Position numbers and translations under genes: made by a program
The notes under the pieces: model-generated
What the model was told of the DNA's origin: nothing
Seen by the model: the letters and a program-made list of their open reading frames with translations, nothing else
Databases searched by the model: none
Assembly: GCA_022376515.1 (NCBI GenBank)
Contig: WTXI01000013.1
Span: 496,001-560,000, forward strand
Length of the DNA stretch: 64,000 nt
Direction: 5' to 3'
Source of the DNA: Lactifluus volemus
Lineage: Eukaryota; Basidiomycota; Agaricomycetes; Russulales; Russulaceae
In this document: positions 11,673 through 23,597 of the stretch, piece by piece
Numbering within the stretch: the first letter of the stretch is position 1
How the letters are laid out: the number at the start of each line of letters is the position of its first letter

Positions 11673-12636
11673 CTATGCCAGTTCACCTAACAGTTGCCTG
11701 CGCAACCACCGCTTCGAAGGTCCATCCGAATCTTACTGAGGATTCCCACGTCCTGTCTGTTGAAAACTTTTCATGACTGCAAAGCTCTCTGCAGGGCGAT
11801 AACGACACACCTTTGACATTGCTTGGGACACTCGGACTTCAAATTGCTGGTGGTGTCAACGATAAGCCGGGCCCATGATCCAGTTCTTCTATTGCAGACT
11901 CCGTATAGGTTAGGCAGCTTCCAGAAGAGCTTCGTGTTTTCAGTTCGGACCGACACTGCATGACTAGTAGTCCTCCGATTTGTCGCTTAATCTAATCCTC
12001 CAGACTTTGCGTTAAACCTGATTGCCAGTGGATGTCAACTACTTGAGCTGACTGATTTCGTTTCTTGCACATACACGTCAACAGGGCCCCGCTTGAGAGT
12101 AGAACGCACGGATGGGAAGTTGATGTTGCAGAATGAGACGTACCACGCGTTTTGGAGAAGGCCGCGATATTCTCGGGATCCGCCGAATACGACGGACATT
12201 TGCTCCGGTCAATCAAAAGAGCCGTGTGGCAGTGATCCATTGAGCGCGGTGTCACACATAGCGCAAACGTGTTGAAAAGCTTTGGCCGTGCACAAGCACA
12301 GGAAACATGCTATGACCCACGCTCGCAGCACGAGGGAATGGCACCGTCCAAATTTCAAATTTGACATTCAGGCACGCCAACCAATTCATCTCACAATCTC
12401 CGACCTATGCTGTTTATCGGAAGGACCAGGCTGCAGCACGCTTATAGTTATCGCATTTGGTTCTCCTTTGCATCGACAGGGAATGCTGGGTTGCTCAGGG
12501 TGTGAAAAAGTAGAACCTATATGAGTGGCATTGATCAGCTCGATCAGCGTCCAATTGGGCACGCGACCGCACGCAACTTTGATTTGGCGAAAGCCGTCAG
12601 GCACACGAAGAGTTTGGGAAATGTGTGGGAGGTGCG
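11673..12636. other. intergenic, no supported gene
   Basis: Nothing recognisable on either strand. Short frames only. Confidence 0.4.
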
Positions 12637-12638
12637 TA

Positions 12639-12710
12639 CAGTCGACTCCCTCATAACCCATAATCATAGCGATCTGTGGAACCTGGTATGGGTTATGAAG
12701 GAGTCGACTG
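12639..12710. mobile_element. mini pogo/Fot1-like TIR element (72 bp)
   Basis: CAGTCGACTCCCTCATAACC at the left is inverted at the right end as a nearly identical copy; TA precedes the left end. The ends match those of the larger elements at 36495-37638, so this looks like an extreme deletion derivative made up almost only of the terminal repeats. The right flank is CA, not TA, so the target duplication is imperfect. Confidence 0.65.
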
Positions 12711-13293
12711 CATTCGAGTAACCAAGTCATACTGTACATGTGCAGATCAAAGAAAAAATTTACCGGCTAAATTCATTGTCTATTCCGATAATTCCCGCCG
12801 CTTCTATCGACCAGACGCCCGTAGAGCGTACTTAATACATACGTTTGTAATGAACATACATGCATTCTTGATCGTGGCGAAAGTCGTGTCCGCAGCTCCT
12901 TTCACATGTATTTTGGGGAGAATTCTCCTTGCATGCCCACGCTTAGGGGAAAAGCATAGAGATCCTCTTCACCAGGAAAGTGGGGGTAGGCGTGTGATCT
13001 CTTTAGTGGGATGTTGGGAGATCGGAGTCTATCGGAGCGAGCGGAGAGCGATGACGGCATGGGAAAGATTGAGCTTGCGCATGAGCTGACACATGCACAT
13101 CGGGCGATGCCCGAAATAAACTGTTGGGTGTCTGAGGCAGGCGCATGGGCTGCCTTTCTGGTTACGATGCGGTGTATTCACTGAGCTTGTTGTTTGTTGT
13201 GGAGAACTCGTGGTGCCAATGATACGTTGCTACATTCGAGAAGCTCCTAAGTGCGTGTTCCATTACACACCCACACCCATTCCAATCTTTCCG

Positions 13294-13300
13294 TATATAA
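13294..13300 (+). promoter_or_regulatory. TATA box of the 13.4 kb gene
   Basis: TATATAA lies 117 bp upstream of the ATG at 13417, followed by a C/T-rich stretch typical of fungal initiator regions. Confidence 0.5.
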
Positions 13301-13416
13301 GCCGTCCTTCCCAATCACAAGGGCGCTCGAGCCAAACGCCTTTGGGTGCCCCTCTTTATCCAATTCTCATAAAGGCACTCTCACCGTCCCCAGCCTGCGA
13401 GATTTATCATCCCGAC

Positions 13417-13921
13417 ATGACCACCGTGTTGCACGCGACATGTCCCCCCTCCTCTACCTCATCGCCATCTTCCTCTCCGTCGTCACCCCCTGATATAATG
13501 CCACGAAAATTCGCGCTTGCACAAGTGCACGATGGTGTCTGTCTCGTGCAGGGTGAGTAGTCCGTAGCCCCAGCTCTGTTTGCCTTTTTGACGCACTCTT
13601 CTGACTGCCACTCACGTTCAAGTGTGCTCCTCGCTCGCCCGTGAAGGTTTCCATTCCGCGCTCACCGCGGTCGAAGCTGAAATCTATGCGCACGAATTTA
13701 TCACCATATTCAGATACTCGCATCCGGCCGTGCTTCATCCGTCGGACATACGGATACTGGAGTGGCTCGATGAGCAGAGCGTGTTGGATGAGGCAGACAA
13801 AGGCACCGTCTTCCTTGCACGGGATGTCATGGAGCGCCTGCGACGGCTTACGGACCGGCGGTGGTCGATAGGGTCAACCACTTCGGTCCCGCGGTCCCGC
13901 GGAGGAAGACGGACGTCTTGA
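13417..13921 (+). CDS. small two-exon protein, unknown function
   Basis: Exon 1 (13417-13552) ends at a consensus GTGAGT donor; exon 2 starts at 13623 after TTCAAG. The joined frame encodes 144 residues with a Ser/Pro-rich start and a helical, acidic middle (residues about 46-120, including RILEWLDEQ). It ends in an Arg/Ser-rich tail. A TATA box precedes it. I do not recognise a family. The clean splice junction and phase (136 + 299 nt) are the main support. It is isolated, with no gene within several kb. Confidence 0.55.
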
Positions 13922-16900
13922 TCCCCGATCCCCCTCCCCCTCCCCAGCGGGTCCGTTTAGTGGTTTGTTTCATTTACGTATTGGAATCCAGTTTTGTGCC
14001 GGTTGTACTTGTACTGTATCTGCTGCCTCCGAATAACTTACATTCGTATTTTTTACGTAGAAAAGGAATCTTAACTTCCTCACATGAAATATGGAAACAC
14101 GAACGAACAGAATTCGTTGGTGCTTCTACTTCCCGTTACGCGAAAGCGAATAATCATCGGACCAGGATGCCTTGTGCCACTGATACCATGGTCGCACCAT
14201 CGCCCCCGAGAATTTGCGGATGAAATCATCGTGTCACCAAAGAGCTTGGCCCCAACATAACACATGACTTCAAAGACTAGAAGTAGGCATAGATTTTTCA
14301 TGTTACACGTCATTATGCGTCATCAATTACTGGCCACCTCTGGGCTTTAACTAATTTGGAAGAATTCGTGGAGCTGCGTTCCGATAAACAAACCCTTAAA
14401 AGGATGGCAGCCATCCGGACGCTACGGACTTGCTGTTCAACAACGTAGTGTGCTCGTCCAATAAACTCAACGTCGCATGTGAGGCACGGATTGTCAGCTC
14501 TTGTACAACTTAACCAAGTGCCTATGATATCCACAACTTAAAAACGGAATCTACCCAGCTCAGTCTTCGGGAGCGTTGTTCAAAGCCTCTTTTCGCCTAT
14601 GGATTAGGGAGTGATGGCATGTACCCACCCGCCAGCAAATTGCCATTTAGTCAGGGCAGCCGCGATGTGCGCGATAGTTTGCCAGTGCCGGGTGCTCCTG
14701 TTCCTTGGGGACGTGACGTCGTTGCGTAGCCCTTGGGGGATCCAGTCATTTCGTCCACCTCTTTTGTTATTTGATAAGAGCAAGCGTTTACTTGGCTAGG
14801 TTGTGAATCGGGCGTGTGTTGGACATTGTCGCCGTTCCAAATCCTTAGACTCGGCAAACACTTAGGGAATTATGAATCAAATAAAACGACTCTCGATTTC
14901 TGGATCAATGTATATCGCCAGAAGTAGTCGGAAAGGCATATATAACGCACGATAAAGAGATCGGGGATGATGTCTCCTGTTCCTGCTCCAGAAATTCTAT
15001 CCGCCGAATTTAGTGTTGAAGTCCATATCGTCCGTATGAGGCAGAATCCTGGGTGCCCGGTGCGAGAGTTGCAAACGCGGTTTGTTCCTGTTCAAGAAAA
15101 GCGGCTTTATAGCCAAACACTAGTACAGTACGTGGTATTCGGGAGGGAGGGATATACTTTTGGTTGAAAGGTATTAACGTGACCCGCTTTTGCTTGCTGA
15201 TCCAAACCAAACCTGAGTTCGCCCGTGGGACGGAAGCAGATACTTCCCGTGAACCAGCAACAGAGAACGTGTGTCGGGGACTCGGAGGATGCGCTTGCAG
15301 AGAGAAAGGGCATCACGGGATCAACAAGCTGGCACGCATGACGCTTACATAACAGAGGCACCTGAGCTGCTCTGCTTGTCCCCGGAAAATATTTGTCTAC
15401 AAGACTCGCGAGGTCCAATATTACGTCGGAAGTCATTCTTCTTCGGGCACCCAGTGCGCGAGGACGCGGTCAGGGTAATGTACTGGGAAGCTGCATCGTC
15501 GGGGTATTGCCAGTGTTCACCTTTAGACTTCACGATGATCCGAGTTCAAGATAAAAACAACCAATCAGACTCAAGGCAAGGCGAAAATACCGACGTGTTG
15601 TGGTTTTATTGGCCATGTAAATTGGGGAAGCATTGGGTCAAAGATGAACCGTCGCGGCACATGCGCGGACAAAGCATTCAGGCACTTAACACAAGACAAG
15701 CAGCGGTAATACTCAAGTTCACCGGTCGCCGAGAGTAAAGGCGCGCAGGTGTGTATATTTAACCGCGACGTTCCTATGGAAAGTTTTTTTTTAGTGTTGT
15801 TGACAAAGTAGAAGGCAGGAACGGTGCCAAGTCAGCTGATTCAACTGACGGAGCGCGGGGAGCCGTCTTTATTACAAGTTTGTGCAAGCTGCAGAGAATG
15901 TGGCGTCGTCCTGTACTGGGTATACCGCACCGGAATTGAGGTGACTATATACTACGCACAGTGTATACTGCATTCTGTAGGGAATTTCTCTGGACCGTAT
16001 GAACGTGTTAAGGTATAGTACTCGTCTCCTTATCTCAGTTGCTTGCATTCCGTCTCGATCACACCCTAATAACACTGACCATATCGGCAGATTCTGATTT
16101 CGAACCTTCCATGATCAACATATAGGAGACAAGGAGCACACATATGATACAACCTGGAATAGGTTGTTCTGAAATTTTACCACGATAGCCGTGAGCCGTG
16201 AGGCAGTCGTGAGGCTGCGCGCCTTGCGGGTAAGTGAGGATCGTGCGTCGCCAAGGGGAGGTTGGACACGCATGTGCTTGATCGTATTTCCAACCGTCCC
16301 ACCTTCCATCTACGACTTCTTCTTTCCATACCTTCCTTCTTATTCGGCGCAAGGTGTAGAATGCGCTGGCATGTCGGGACCGCGCGTTGACCCCTCTCTG
16401 GTTTCGAGAACGTGGCGCGCGACTTCTTCCCCTGACACCTCCTATCTCTATCTTTGCACCCCTCTCTGTACATCCGCCCCCGCCAAACGTTCACGCTCTA
16501 CGGGGCGCACGCCCTCTACTATCCTGCCATTTCAAGACGGCGTTGGCTTATCTCAAAGTGGCAGGATGACAAACCTCAATTCAAGGTGTGCATTGGTGGT
16601 CTAAGTCTAAGTCTGGGTCTAGGTCTATGCCCTTGCATCGTGGTTGGGACACGCGTGCCTGTAATCGGTATATCGGCCGATTTAGGTGCTCCCTTTGTAT
16701 CTACTCGGTCTGCTTGGGGACTTTTGAGAAGCCCAGACGGGGAGACGCCAACGCTCTATGGAAGTACACTGGACTTATCTGACTTTTCTCGGTGTCAAAC
16801 TCCTTGTGGCAAGCTTGCACTACATAATCTACATTTGCACGTATAAGCCGCGGATTCCCCCTCATGGAGATATCTATTCCTACCACGAGCGCAGCGTATT

Positions 16901-18836
16901 TTTGGAGCGAACTTGAAGATGTGGCTTGAGGTGTTTGGTTGGTCGTTACTACTGTGACAAGACGTACTCGCGCTGTTGTGGTTTCCGCAAAACTATGGCG
17001 TCTCTTACTATTCTGTGTATGAATGTCGGTGGCACACCATTTCCTCTGCTAATGTCATCGTCCTTAAGTTCCATAACGCACTTTGAAGATAAAGGTTATT
17101 GAAGAGTCAACAATCTCTTGTCTTCGGAGCTCATCCCTGGATCAGCCTGCATGTCATACAGCTGAACCTTTAGCCAAGGGCTCTTCTAGTAGTACGGGCA
17201 ATTTATGCTATTCACTGGTCTAGCATAACAGAAACCTTTCCGGATTAGGAACCTCCTAGAAAGGCTAGTCGTAACAATTCGGACATGTCTGCGCCTGCCT
17301 ACCTATTTCCATGAGGCAGCCACCCGACGTCATCACCGCGCAAAGACATGTCAAGCGGTCGACATCCAATTCCGCTTGAGCTTCACCAAGTGCATGAGGA
17401 TCTGTATTGCCTTCAATTCGCTACTTGTTGTTTTTCCCGGCGGTTTCGGCGGTTTCAAAGTGTAGTTACTCTGGGCGCAGTGTGGCACGGGGCAACTCTG
17501 ACCCAAATTTCCTCAAACGTTACCAGGTGTTCCCACCTTCTCCACCTATTTCTCGATTTTTAGTCTCATGGCTGTGATAATGACTTCATTCATTTCTGCT
17601 TCCGGTCGCAGTTGCCGAATGGAATGAACGATCCGACCATGCCGTGGTTGACATTTGGAGTTCGTGTCGAGTTTATTGCCTCGTGTTTCGTGTGCTGATA
17701 CACGTGCCCCATTTTTTGCATCATTCACTGACTTGCAGCAGCTCCTGGTGCCCACTTTCGCTCAGCGAAGAACCTCGCGGACCATTCCATCGTTGCGCCT
17801 GGGTTGATTGATCCACGGACGATGAGTGTGTGGGCCTAGACCTCCGCCACTTGACCCTTCTACGGACTTTGTAGCATTTGGAGTAACCCAGAACCAGCCT
17901 ACACGAGGGGCACAGGCTATGCATCATGTTCACGCCATTCCCCGCTGTCGTGGAACTTTTTTCCCTCAAATTTAAACCATGCGCCGTGGGTATAGAACCC
18001 TACGTGGCAGGCTTTCTCATGTACTGCAAGGACTACTATTATCGAAAATGGGTGGTGGAGCGACGGTGCTTGGCAGGTGATAATTGGATGGAGAGGAAAG
18101 GTGTAAATGGGTGCGGCCGATTGCACTGGCTTCATAGTTATAGTGTCTTTGGTTCGATGGAACCTTTACGGCTGCTCTGCGTTTCACACCATTGAGTCAT
18201 GTGTTGTCGATGAGGACAGCTTGCTTACACAAACCTTACTCGATTAGCAAAGAGTATTCGCGTAGAATATAACTGAAACGCCAGGGCAGCCTGAGGGCAA
18301 TCGATAGAGAAATCGGAACATTGATTCTGATTCAAGCCAAAATGAAATGATTTACCCTGGCCCTGCGCCCACCTATTAAGAACAGGGAAGTCACTCACAC
18401 ACCCCAGTTGTTGTCAATGGTTGCGGCACCTTGGCCCGGGGTGATTGTTTTTAGCTCATCTGATAGCACGATTTAGAAGTAAATGCGATGGTTATCAGAC
18501 TATCTAGTACTTAAGCTCTTAGGGAGCAAGAGAGGCGAGCTCAAGGAAGTCCCCTACACAGTCGGAGCTTACAGGGGCTCAAACGGAGCGCTGGGACTCG
18601 GAGGCCGCGTCGCAGAAATGGAATGAGTTCGGGTGGGTGCTAAAGGGGGTTGCTGTGCAAGGTTACTGTAATTCGTGTCGGGGGATGGTTTGACAGATAG
18701 GAAAAGGCGAGTCACGGTACTCATGTTTGCCATGAGGTGATGAGATGTCCGATTGTGGTGCCACTGGCACTCGACTCGCTCAGGCACTCACAACACGCTC
18801 ACTCACCTCTCGCTTCGTCATTCCTTCACTCGGCCC
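13922..18836. other. long gene-poor stretch
   Basis: No supported gene in almost 5 kb. Frames such as 16191-16604 and 16454-16846 (+) lack clear starts or domains, although the peptide ISRRRWLISKWQ in the second looks protein-like and may be a gene relic. A short GTCTAA/GTCTGG/GTCTAG hexamer run lies at about 16602-16630. Confidence 0.4.
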
Positions 18837-18843
18837 TATAAAG
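18837..18843 (+). promoter_or_regulatory. TATA box of the 19.0 kb gene
   Basis: TATAAAG sits inside the near-palindrome GGCCCTATAAAGGCCC, 192 bp upstream of the ATG at 19035. Confidence 0.5.
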
Positions 18844-19034
18844 GCCCTCTCTATCCCCCGCCTCCCCCGATAAGCCCAATCGTGTCTCGCAGTACTCCTC
18901 TCAACGAGCTGGTCCACCCTCTCTCTCCCATCTTGAGCTACTGCGTTTTCACTTTTGTTCCCATCTCGCTTATCGGCCGACGGCCTCACTTTTTTTTTTT
19001 TCCATCCCCCTTCACCTCCCTCAATTCACGACCA

Positions 19035-20189
19035 ATGATCACTTACGCACACAGGCTGGTCCAGCAACCCACAGTAGTACCGTCTGTCTATGAACGTACA
19101 CCATTGTCTACATCATCGTCAGCCCCACTTCGTACCCCATCACTTCACCCATCCCCAAAATCACTGTCCATTCCCACGCGCCCCCATCAAAATTCGCCAC
19201 AGCCCATTCCCCCACTTTGTGAGCCATGGGTGGATGCACTCAAAGACGACATTGAAGCCGAGTTCAGCCTTTCCCTCGTCGACGATATCAAGGCGGCGAA
19301 GGACGCCTCGCTCACTGCTGCGACTACAGCGGAAGAACGGGCGGCTATCCAACGCGAGTATGATGAGAGCATGGCTGACATACGGGCCCAGGCCCGCATC
19401 GAGTTCCAGCGCCGGGTCGAGGCTGAACGTGAACGTCGCCTACTCGGCAATTTTGATGGCAAGGATGCACTCATCGCAGAGCAGCACACTATCATGGAGA
19501 GCATTGTTCGTGACAGAGAAGCGCCCCAGTCTGTTGCAACCACTGCTCCCCGCCCCCAAATGCCACTCCAGGCGCCAGTGCAGCCGCATGCCCATGTCTC
19601 ACGACCTTCGCAGCCTATCCCTATTCCGATGCAACGCAGCAATTCGCGGAATGGTGCACCGTGGAGCTCCGCGAGCGCTCGCTCCATCTCTGGAAATGCT
19701 TCCTCTTCCTCTTCATCATCACGTCCCTTCCCCAGAGCACGCCGTGACTCTACCCAACATTCCTTGAGCCGACTCCCTCCACCCCCGGCTGCCTCACCTG
19801 CGACTTCAGTTTCTTCCGCCTCGAGCCCATCCGAGCCTTCATCATCCCATAGCTCCTCCTCAGCGAGCGCCCAGATGGAACGGCACTACAGAGAGCACCA
19901 GATGGCAGCGCAAAGGCGGGAGGAGGAAATCAAGAGGAAGGAGGCCCTTGTTCGCCGCCACGTAGAGGAAGCCCGTCGACGGGAGGAGGCTGCAGCCCGC
20001 TATGAGGAAGATGCAAGGCAGAAGAATGAGGAAGCAACACGGCGGGTGCGCGAAGCTGAGCTGTTTGAGCACCGTGTCCGCAGCCTGGAGGCAGGGCCCC
20101 CACGCACACGTACACAGAGCGCCTCCGTGGCCCCGCGGCTTGGCAGAGCGTTCTCCAAAGAGGCATGGCAGCAGCACAAACAGCAGTGA
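19035..20189 (+). CDS. coiled-coil protein with Ser-rich linker, unknown function
   Basis: A single open exon of 384 codons starts at the ATG at 19035; the frame is open further upstream but crosses the TATA box, so the upstream part is untranslated. Residues about 50-150 are charged and helical (DIEAEFSLSLVDDIKAAKD and following). A Ser/Pro/Ala-rich linker covers about 190-275. Residues about 280-355 form a strongly charged coiled coil (repeated RREEE/RRHVEEARRREE patterns). The C-terminus is basic. No catalytic motif is visible. It resembles the coiled-coil protein at 52 kb in composition only. GC-rich codon use and the absence of stops support a real gene. Confidence 0.7.
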   Translation: MITYAHRLVQQPTVVPSVYERTPLSTSSSAPLRTPSLHPSPKSLSIPTRPHQNSPQPIPPLCEPWVDALKDDIEAEFSLSLVDDIKAAKDASLTAATTAEERAAIQREYDESMADIRAQARIEFQRRVEAERERRLLGNFDGKDALIAEQHTIMESIVRDREAPQSVATTAPRPQMPLQAPVQPHAHVSRPSQPIPIPMQRSNSRNGAPWSSASARSISGNASSSSSSSRPFPRARRDSTQHSLSRLPPPPAASPATSVSSASSPSEPSSSHSSSSASAQMERHYREHQMAAQRREEEIKRKEALVRRHVEEARRREEAAARYEEDARQKNEEATRRVREAELFEHRVRSLEAGPPRTRTQSASVAPRLGRAFSKEAWQQHKQQ

Positions 20190-22973
20190 TCCGCCGCTGT
20201 GACCGTGGCCTCCTGGATTACAGCACGCCCGGCGGTACCCTCCTCACCGGTTGGAGCGTGGGAATGGATGGACTCGGCGGGTTAGCAGAGCACCGCGCCA
20301 GTCATCGTCGTCGTCATCATCATCGCAGGCGAGGAAAACCAAGGGACGGGCGAGGAAGGCTGGTTTCCATCTTCCTTGAGCTGTGCTCGTCATCGTCATT
20401 CTCCCCCATTTGCACCCAAGCGGTGTGTGCGGAGGCCGTCCCGAGGTTGACACCGGATGTATGGGGTTTCTCATACGGATCTCTAAGTGGCAGGGCTACT
20501 TGGAACCGTGCGAGCGGCACCCTCCACCTTTTTTTTCTTACTTCTCACTTGGAACAAACGGGCAGCCAAACGTGCCACAACCCCATCGATACTCCTATCT
20601 TTTCCTAGCAGGCTTTTGCATTTTTAGCTTGAGCCTCGGGCGACAAGGAGCTGGAAGCAGCGTTTTTTTTTCATGCTGTTAATTTTGTGTGGGTTTTTTT
20701 GTTCACGCGCGCAGTTGCTAGCCATAGCGTTCTGTTCTTTAATTACTCGAGACGGCGATCACTATTAATGAGGTTGTTCCCTGGGGGAACAGTGGATACT
20801 GTAGATAACCTTACGTTGTCGTTGTGCATCCATCCGGCATGTTCTTCTGCTATTAATGTGTACGTCGCGTGTGTGTATCTATACATCTACCCTTCGCTAT
20901 GAAGTTGTACGACACTCGATCAAGTTGTATGTATTACGCCGAATAAACATTGGCCGCCGCAATGATCGGACTCGGGGGATGCCACTCGGTCGAAACGCGA
21001 AAGTGAGACTCGGCAAAACATCATAGGTTACTGTAAATAGGAATGATTATGTTTCCGAATGGGAATAAGCTGAGGCGTGCAATACGGCTCCTTTTCAGAT
21101 TTATTTTGTGGTTAATAGTACCTACTGCAAAATAAAATGGCAACTCTCTTCTACGATCCAAGATGTGGGGTTTGCTTGATGTGAGAATGAAACATTGAGG
21201 GCGTGGAGGGGGGTTGGGTGAAATGTAAAAGTGGGGTTGCGTATGCGTGTCATTCCGAGTTAGACCCTGTGGCGGTCCAAAAGGGTCGTGTCTTTGACAC
21301 AAATACCCACGGTTACCCGGTACAGTATGCAAAAACGCACTCATCATCCCCTTCTTACAGCTCCGCCAAAGCCCCGTCATTCCCCGAGGTTCTCCAAAGT
21401 AAGTTAGTTAAAAAGTACAAGTACGCTGACTGCGCTATTATTGTAAATTTTATGGCGTCAGATTTTCAAGTTCCGGAAAATTAACGATGCACCGTTTGTG
21501 CCTGGGGTGCCGCCGGGGCGCTTGATCTCGGTTTTTTGCCGTTGTTTGGGAATTCTCCCCCTGGTGGCCAGCAGACTCGATCTTTGGGGAAGCGCAGACA
21601 CAGGCTACTGTACGTGTACTGCCATAGCCAAAAAAAAAAAAAAGGGGGGGGAGCCACTCTCATTGATTCAACGCGCGGCTTCCGGGACTTGGACTAGGTT
21701 TAGTATTTCAAACTAAAACCTGAGGACCTTTGCCTGCGTAACCCCCCAGAATCGCCTCATTTCTTGTCGTAATCTTCTGGGGGTTCAATTATTCTACTCA
21801 CTGACAATGGGATGCACCTTTTCCATATTCGGATGACCAAGGACAGTCGCTTTCTAACGGACGTAAACCGGTAGTCTGCACTCGTCGCCGGTTCACAATG
21901 TCTCAGCATGTGTCTAAAGTACACAGCGCATCCGAGTCATCACGTGTGAGGATTGCTGATATCTGGGGACTGTTTTACGCACCTTCCGTCTCCTACTCTT
22001 CCCCTCCCCCAAGCTCGCTGCAATCAGACTCAACTGCCGCATTGTAGTATGTTCTATCTCTCTGCACAAGGTTCTGTGGCTTCCCAGGTAGTGCGGGTGT
22101 AATACAATAAGCAAGCTTTTATCATACACACCCCATTCATCATGCCTTCTCCTCTATTGGTAGTTAACCTTCTGTAGCTCAACATAACAGCCTGGGGATA
22201 TCTGTGACATCCCATGTTAAGGTTCACCCCCAAGTTCCGTCCATCCCTCTTTGGTGGAAAACCAGCTAAGGCCTCTGATCGCGGTGCGGCTTTGTCTTTG
22301 GCAATCAAGGCGAGAAGCAAGCGGGTCTGAAGGGTACGTGCCAGCCCTGTTTGAATCAAAGGATATGACCCGAATTTCTGCGCTTTGCAGATCCATAATC
22401 TCAGCACCAACTCAAGCCGCCCCACAACACGTGCCTCGCCCCCCCAAGTCGTGGTAGCAGCCCTTATAGCGTCGTAGAGCCCAAGACTACTGAGCCCGAC
22501 CCCACAACATTCTGCTCTAGCCCCACTGCAATTTAGTGCCTCAAGCCGCTCCCACCACCTGTACTCTGCTGATTTACGAAAAATGCCCGCGTAGTGGCCG
22601 ATCTCGACCTGTATCGCTAACTTCCAGTAATATGAGCGATTGGAATGCTTAACGATGTGCTGCGTTGACCGATATTCAACAACCACGGATGTACTGTATA
22701 TGTATTGTAACGGTATCCACCGACATATGATACAGCTTCTAATTAATTGGCACCCGCTGCGGTTGTCATTAACGAGGTCCCGAAGATCGATGTGTCGTGA
22801 GAGTGGTGATTAGAGCGGAACTAGCGTGGCGTGAAGAGTGGGGCGGTTTCTCTTGAACCGAAATTCTCGGTTACGAGGTGCACTTTTAGAACTAAGCTTA
22901 GGGGCTCGGAGTTGCGCATAGGAGACATCAACAGAAAGGAGGAAGCCCACCATCATAGTCTGCAATGAGCAGT
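20190..22973. other. intergenic with low-complexity tracts and a hairpin
   Basis: 3' flank of the coiled-coil gene, then unassigned DNA. It includes an A-run directly followed by a G-run at about 21631-21650 and a hairpin at about 21739-21785 (AACCCCCCAGAA paired with TTCTGGGGGTT). A 210-codon minus-strand frame at 22686-22054 has no ATG start and no recognisable domain. Confidence 0.4.
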
Positions 22974-23597
22974 TCAGGCATTAGCAATGTTCTCACACGC
23001 TGCCTTTATCAAATCCACCACACTACGAAGTCTCCCTTCTCCCTCTGCATCCAGAATATCACAATCCCACCTCTGCATCGGTGCAATATCATTCACTCTG
23101 CTGGGGTGTCGGGGGATATTATCGAGCGGTATAATGTCCGCTGCAACATCGGTGGTATCCAGATGGTAAAAGCAAAGTCGCGTTCCCATAGCGCTGACAG
23201 CGTGCAGAGTCGGAATAGGGCACTGACCTAAATTCCAAAAAGCTCGTTATAAGAATTTGTACCTCAACCATCGCCAGAAGGTCTGACCGCCTAAATCTCC
23301 CAATCGCTCTCGAATTTGCACATCAGCTGCTCGGCGCGATGAGATAAATTCGAGATCGGCAGGCTTGTTCAGCTCCAGGATGAAAACTGGCTTGTTTTCG
23401 AAGAAGATTTCAAAAGTAACGATGTAATCGGACGATTTCGAGGAGGCAGGTTTCAGATACTGGGGAACGACGGTGAAATCGGTGTCAGGGGGGAAAAGAG
23501 TATTCAAGAGTTTGTTATAAGCCCCATGGAAGTCACTCTCGATAGGATTGGGAGGAATAGTTTGAAACTGGCGGATCACTTTTTCCGGCCAAGGCAT
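22974..23597 (-). CDS. two-exon protein of a basidiomycete family, possibly PD-(D/E)xK-like fold
   Basis: Exon 1 (23597-23288) begins MPWPEKVIRQFQTIPPNP. A 60-nt GT-AG intron leads to exon 2 (23227-22974), joining in phase to 187 residues. The middle contains SDYIVTFEIF and PVFILELNKPADLEF followed by AADVQIRERL; this Asp..Glu-x-x pattern in alternating beta strands recalls the restriction-endonuclease fold, but the usual Lys is Asn here. The C-terminal half (CPIPTLHAVSAMGTRLCFY, then a helical end) looks globular. I believe this is an Agaricomycete multigene family of unknown role, from general resemblance. The start was chosen because upstream in-frame sequence runs through a poly-A/T tract. 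Confidence 0.7.

Noticed and set aside
14967..15738. Overlapping plus-strand frames suggesting a gene at 15 kb
   Set aside because: No consistent exon joining and no protein-like motifs; both strands have frames of similar length.
16602..16630. GTCTAA-type hexamer run as a telomere-like repeat
   Set aside because: Only four to five imperfect units and not the TTAGGG-type fungal telomere sequence.
22054..22686. 210-codon minus-strand frame
   Set aside because: Starts with GTG, lacks a domain and has amino-acid use like shadow frames.
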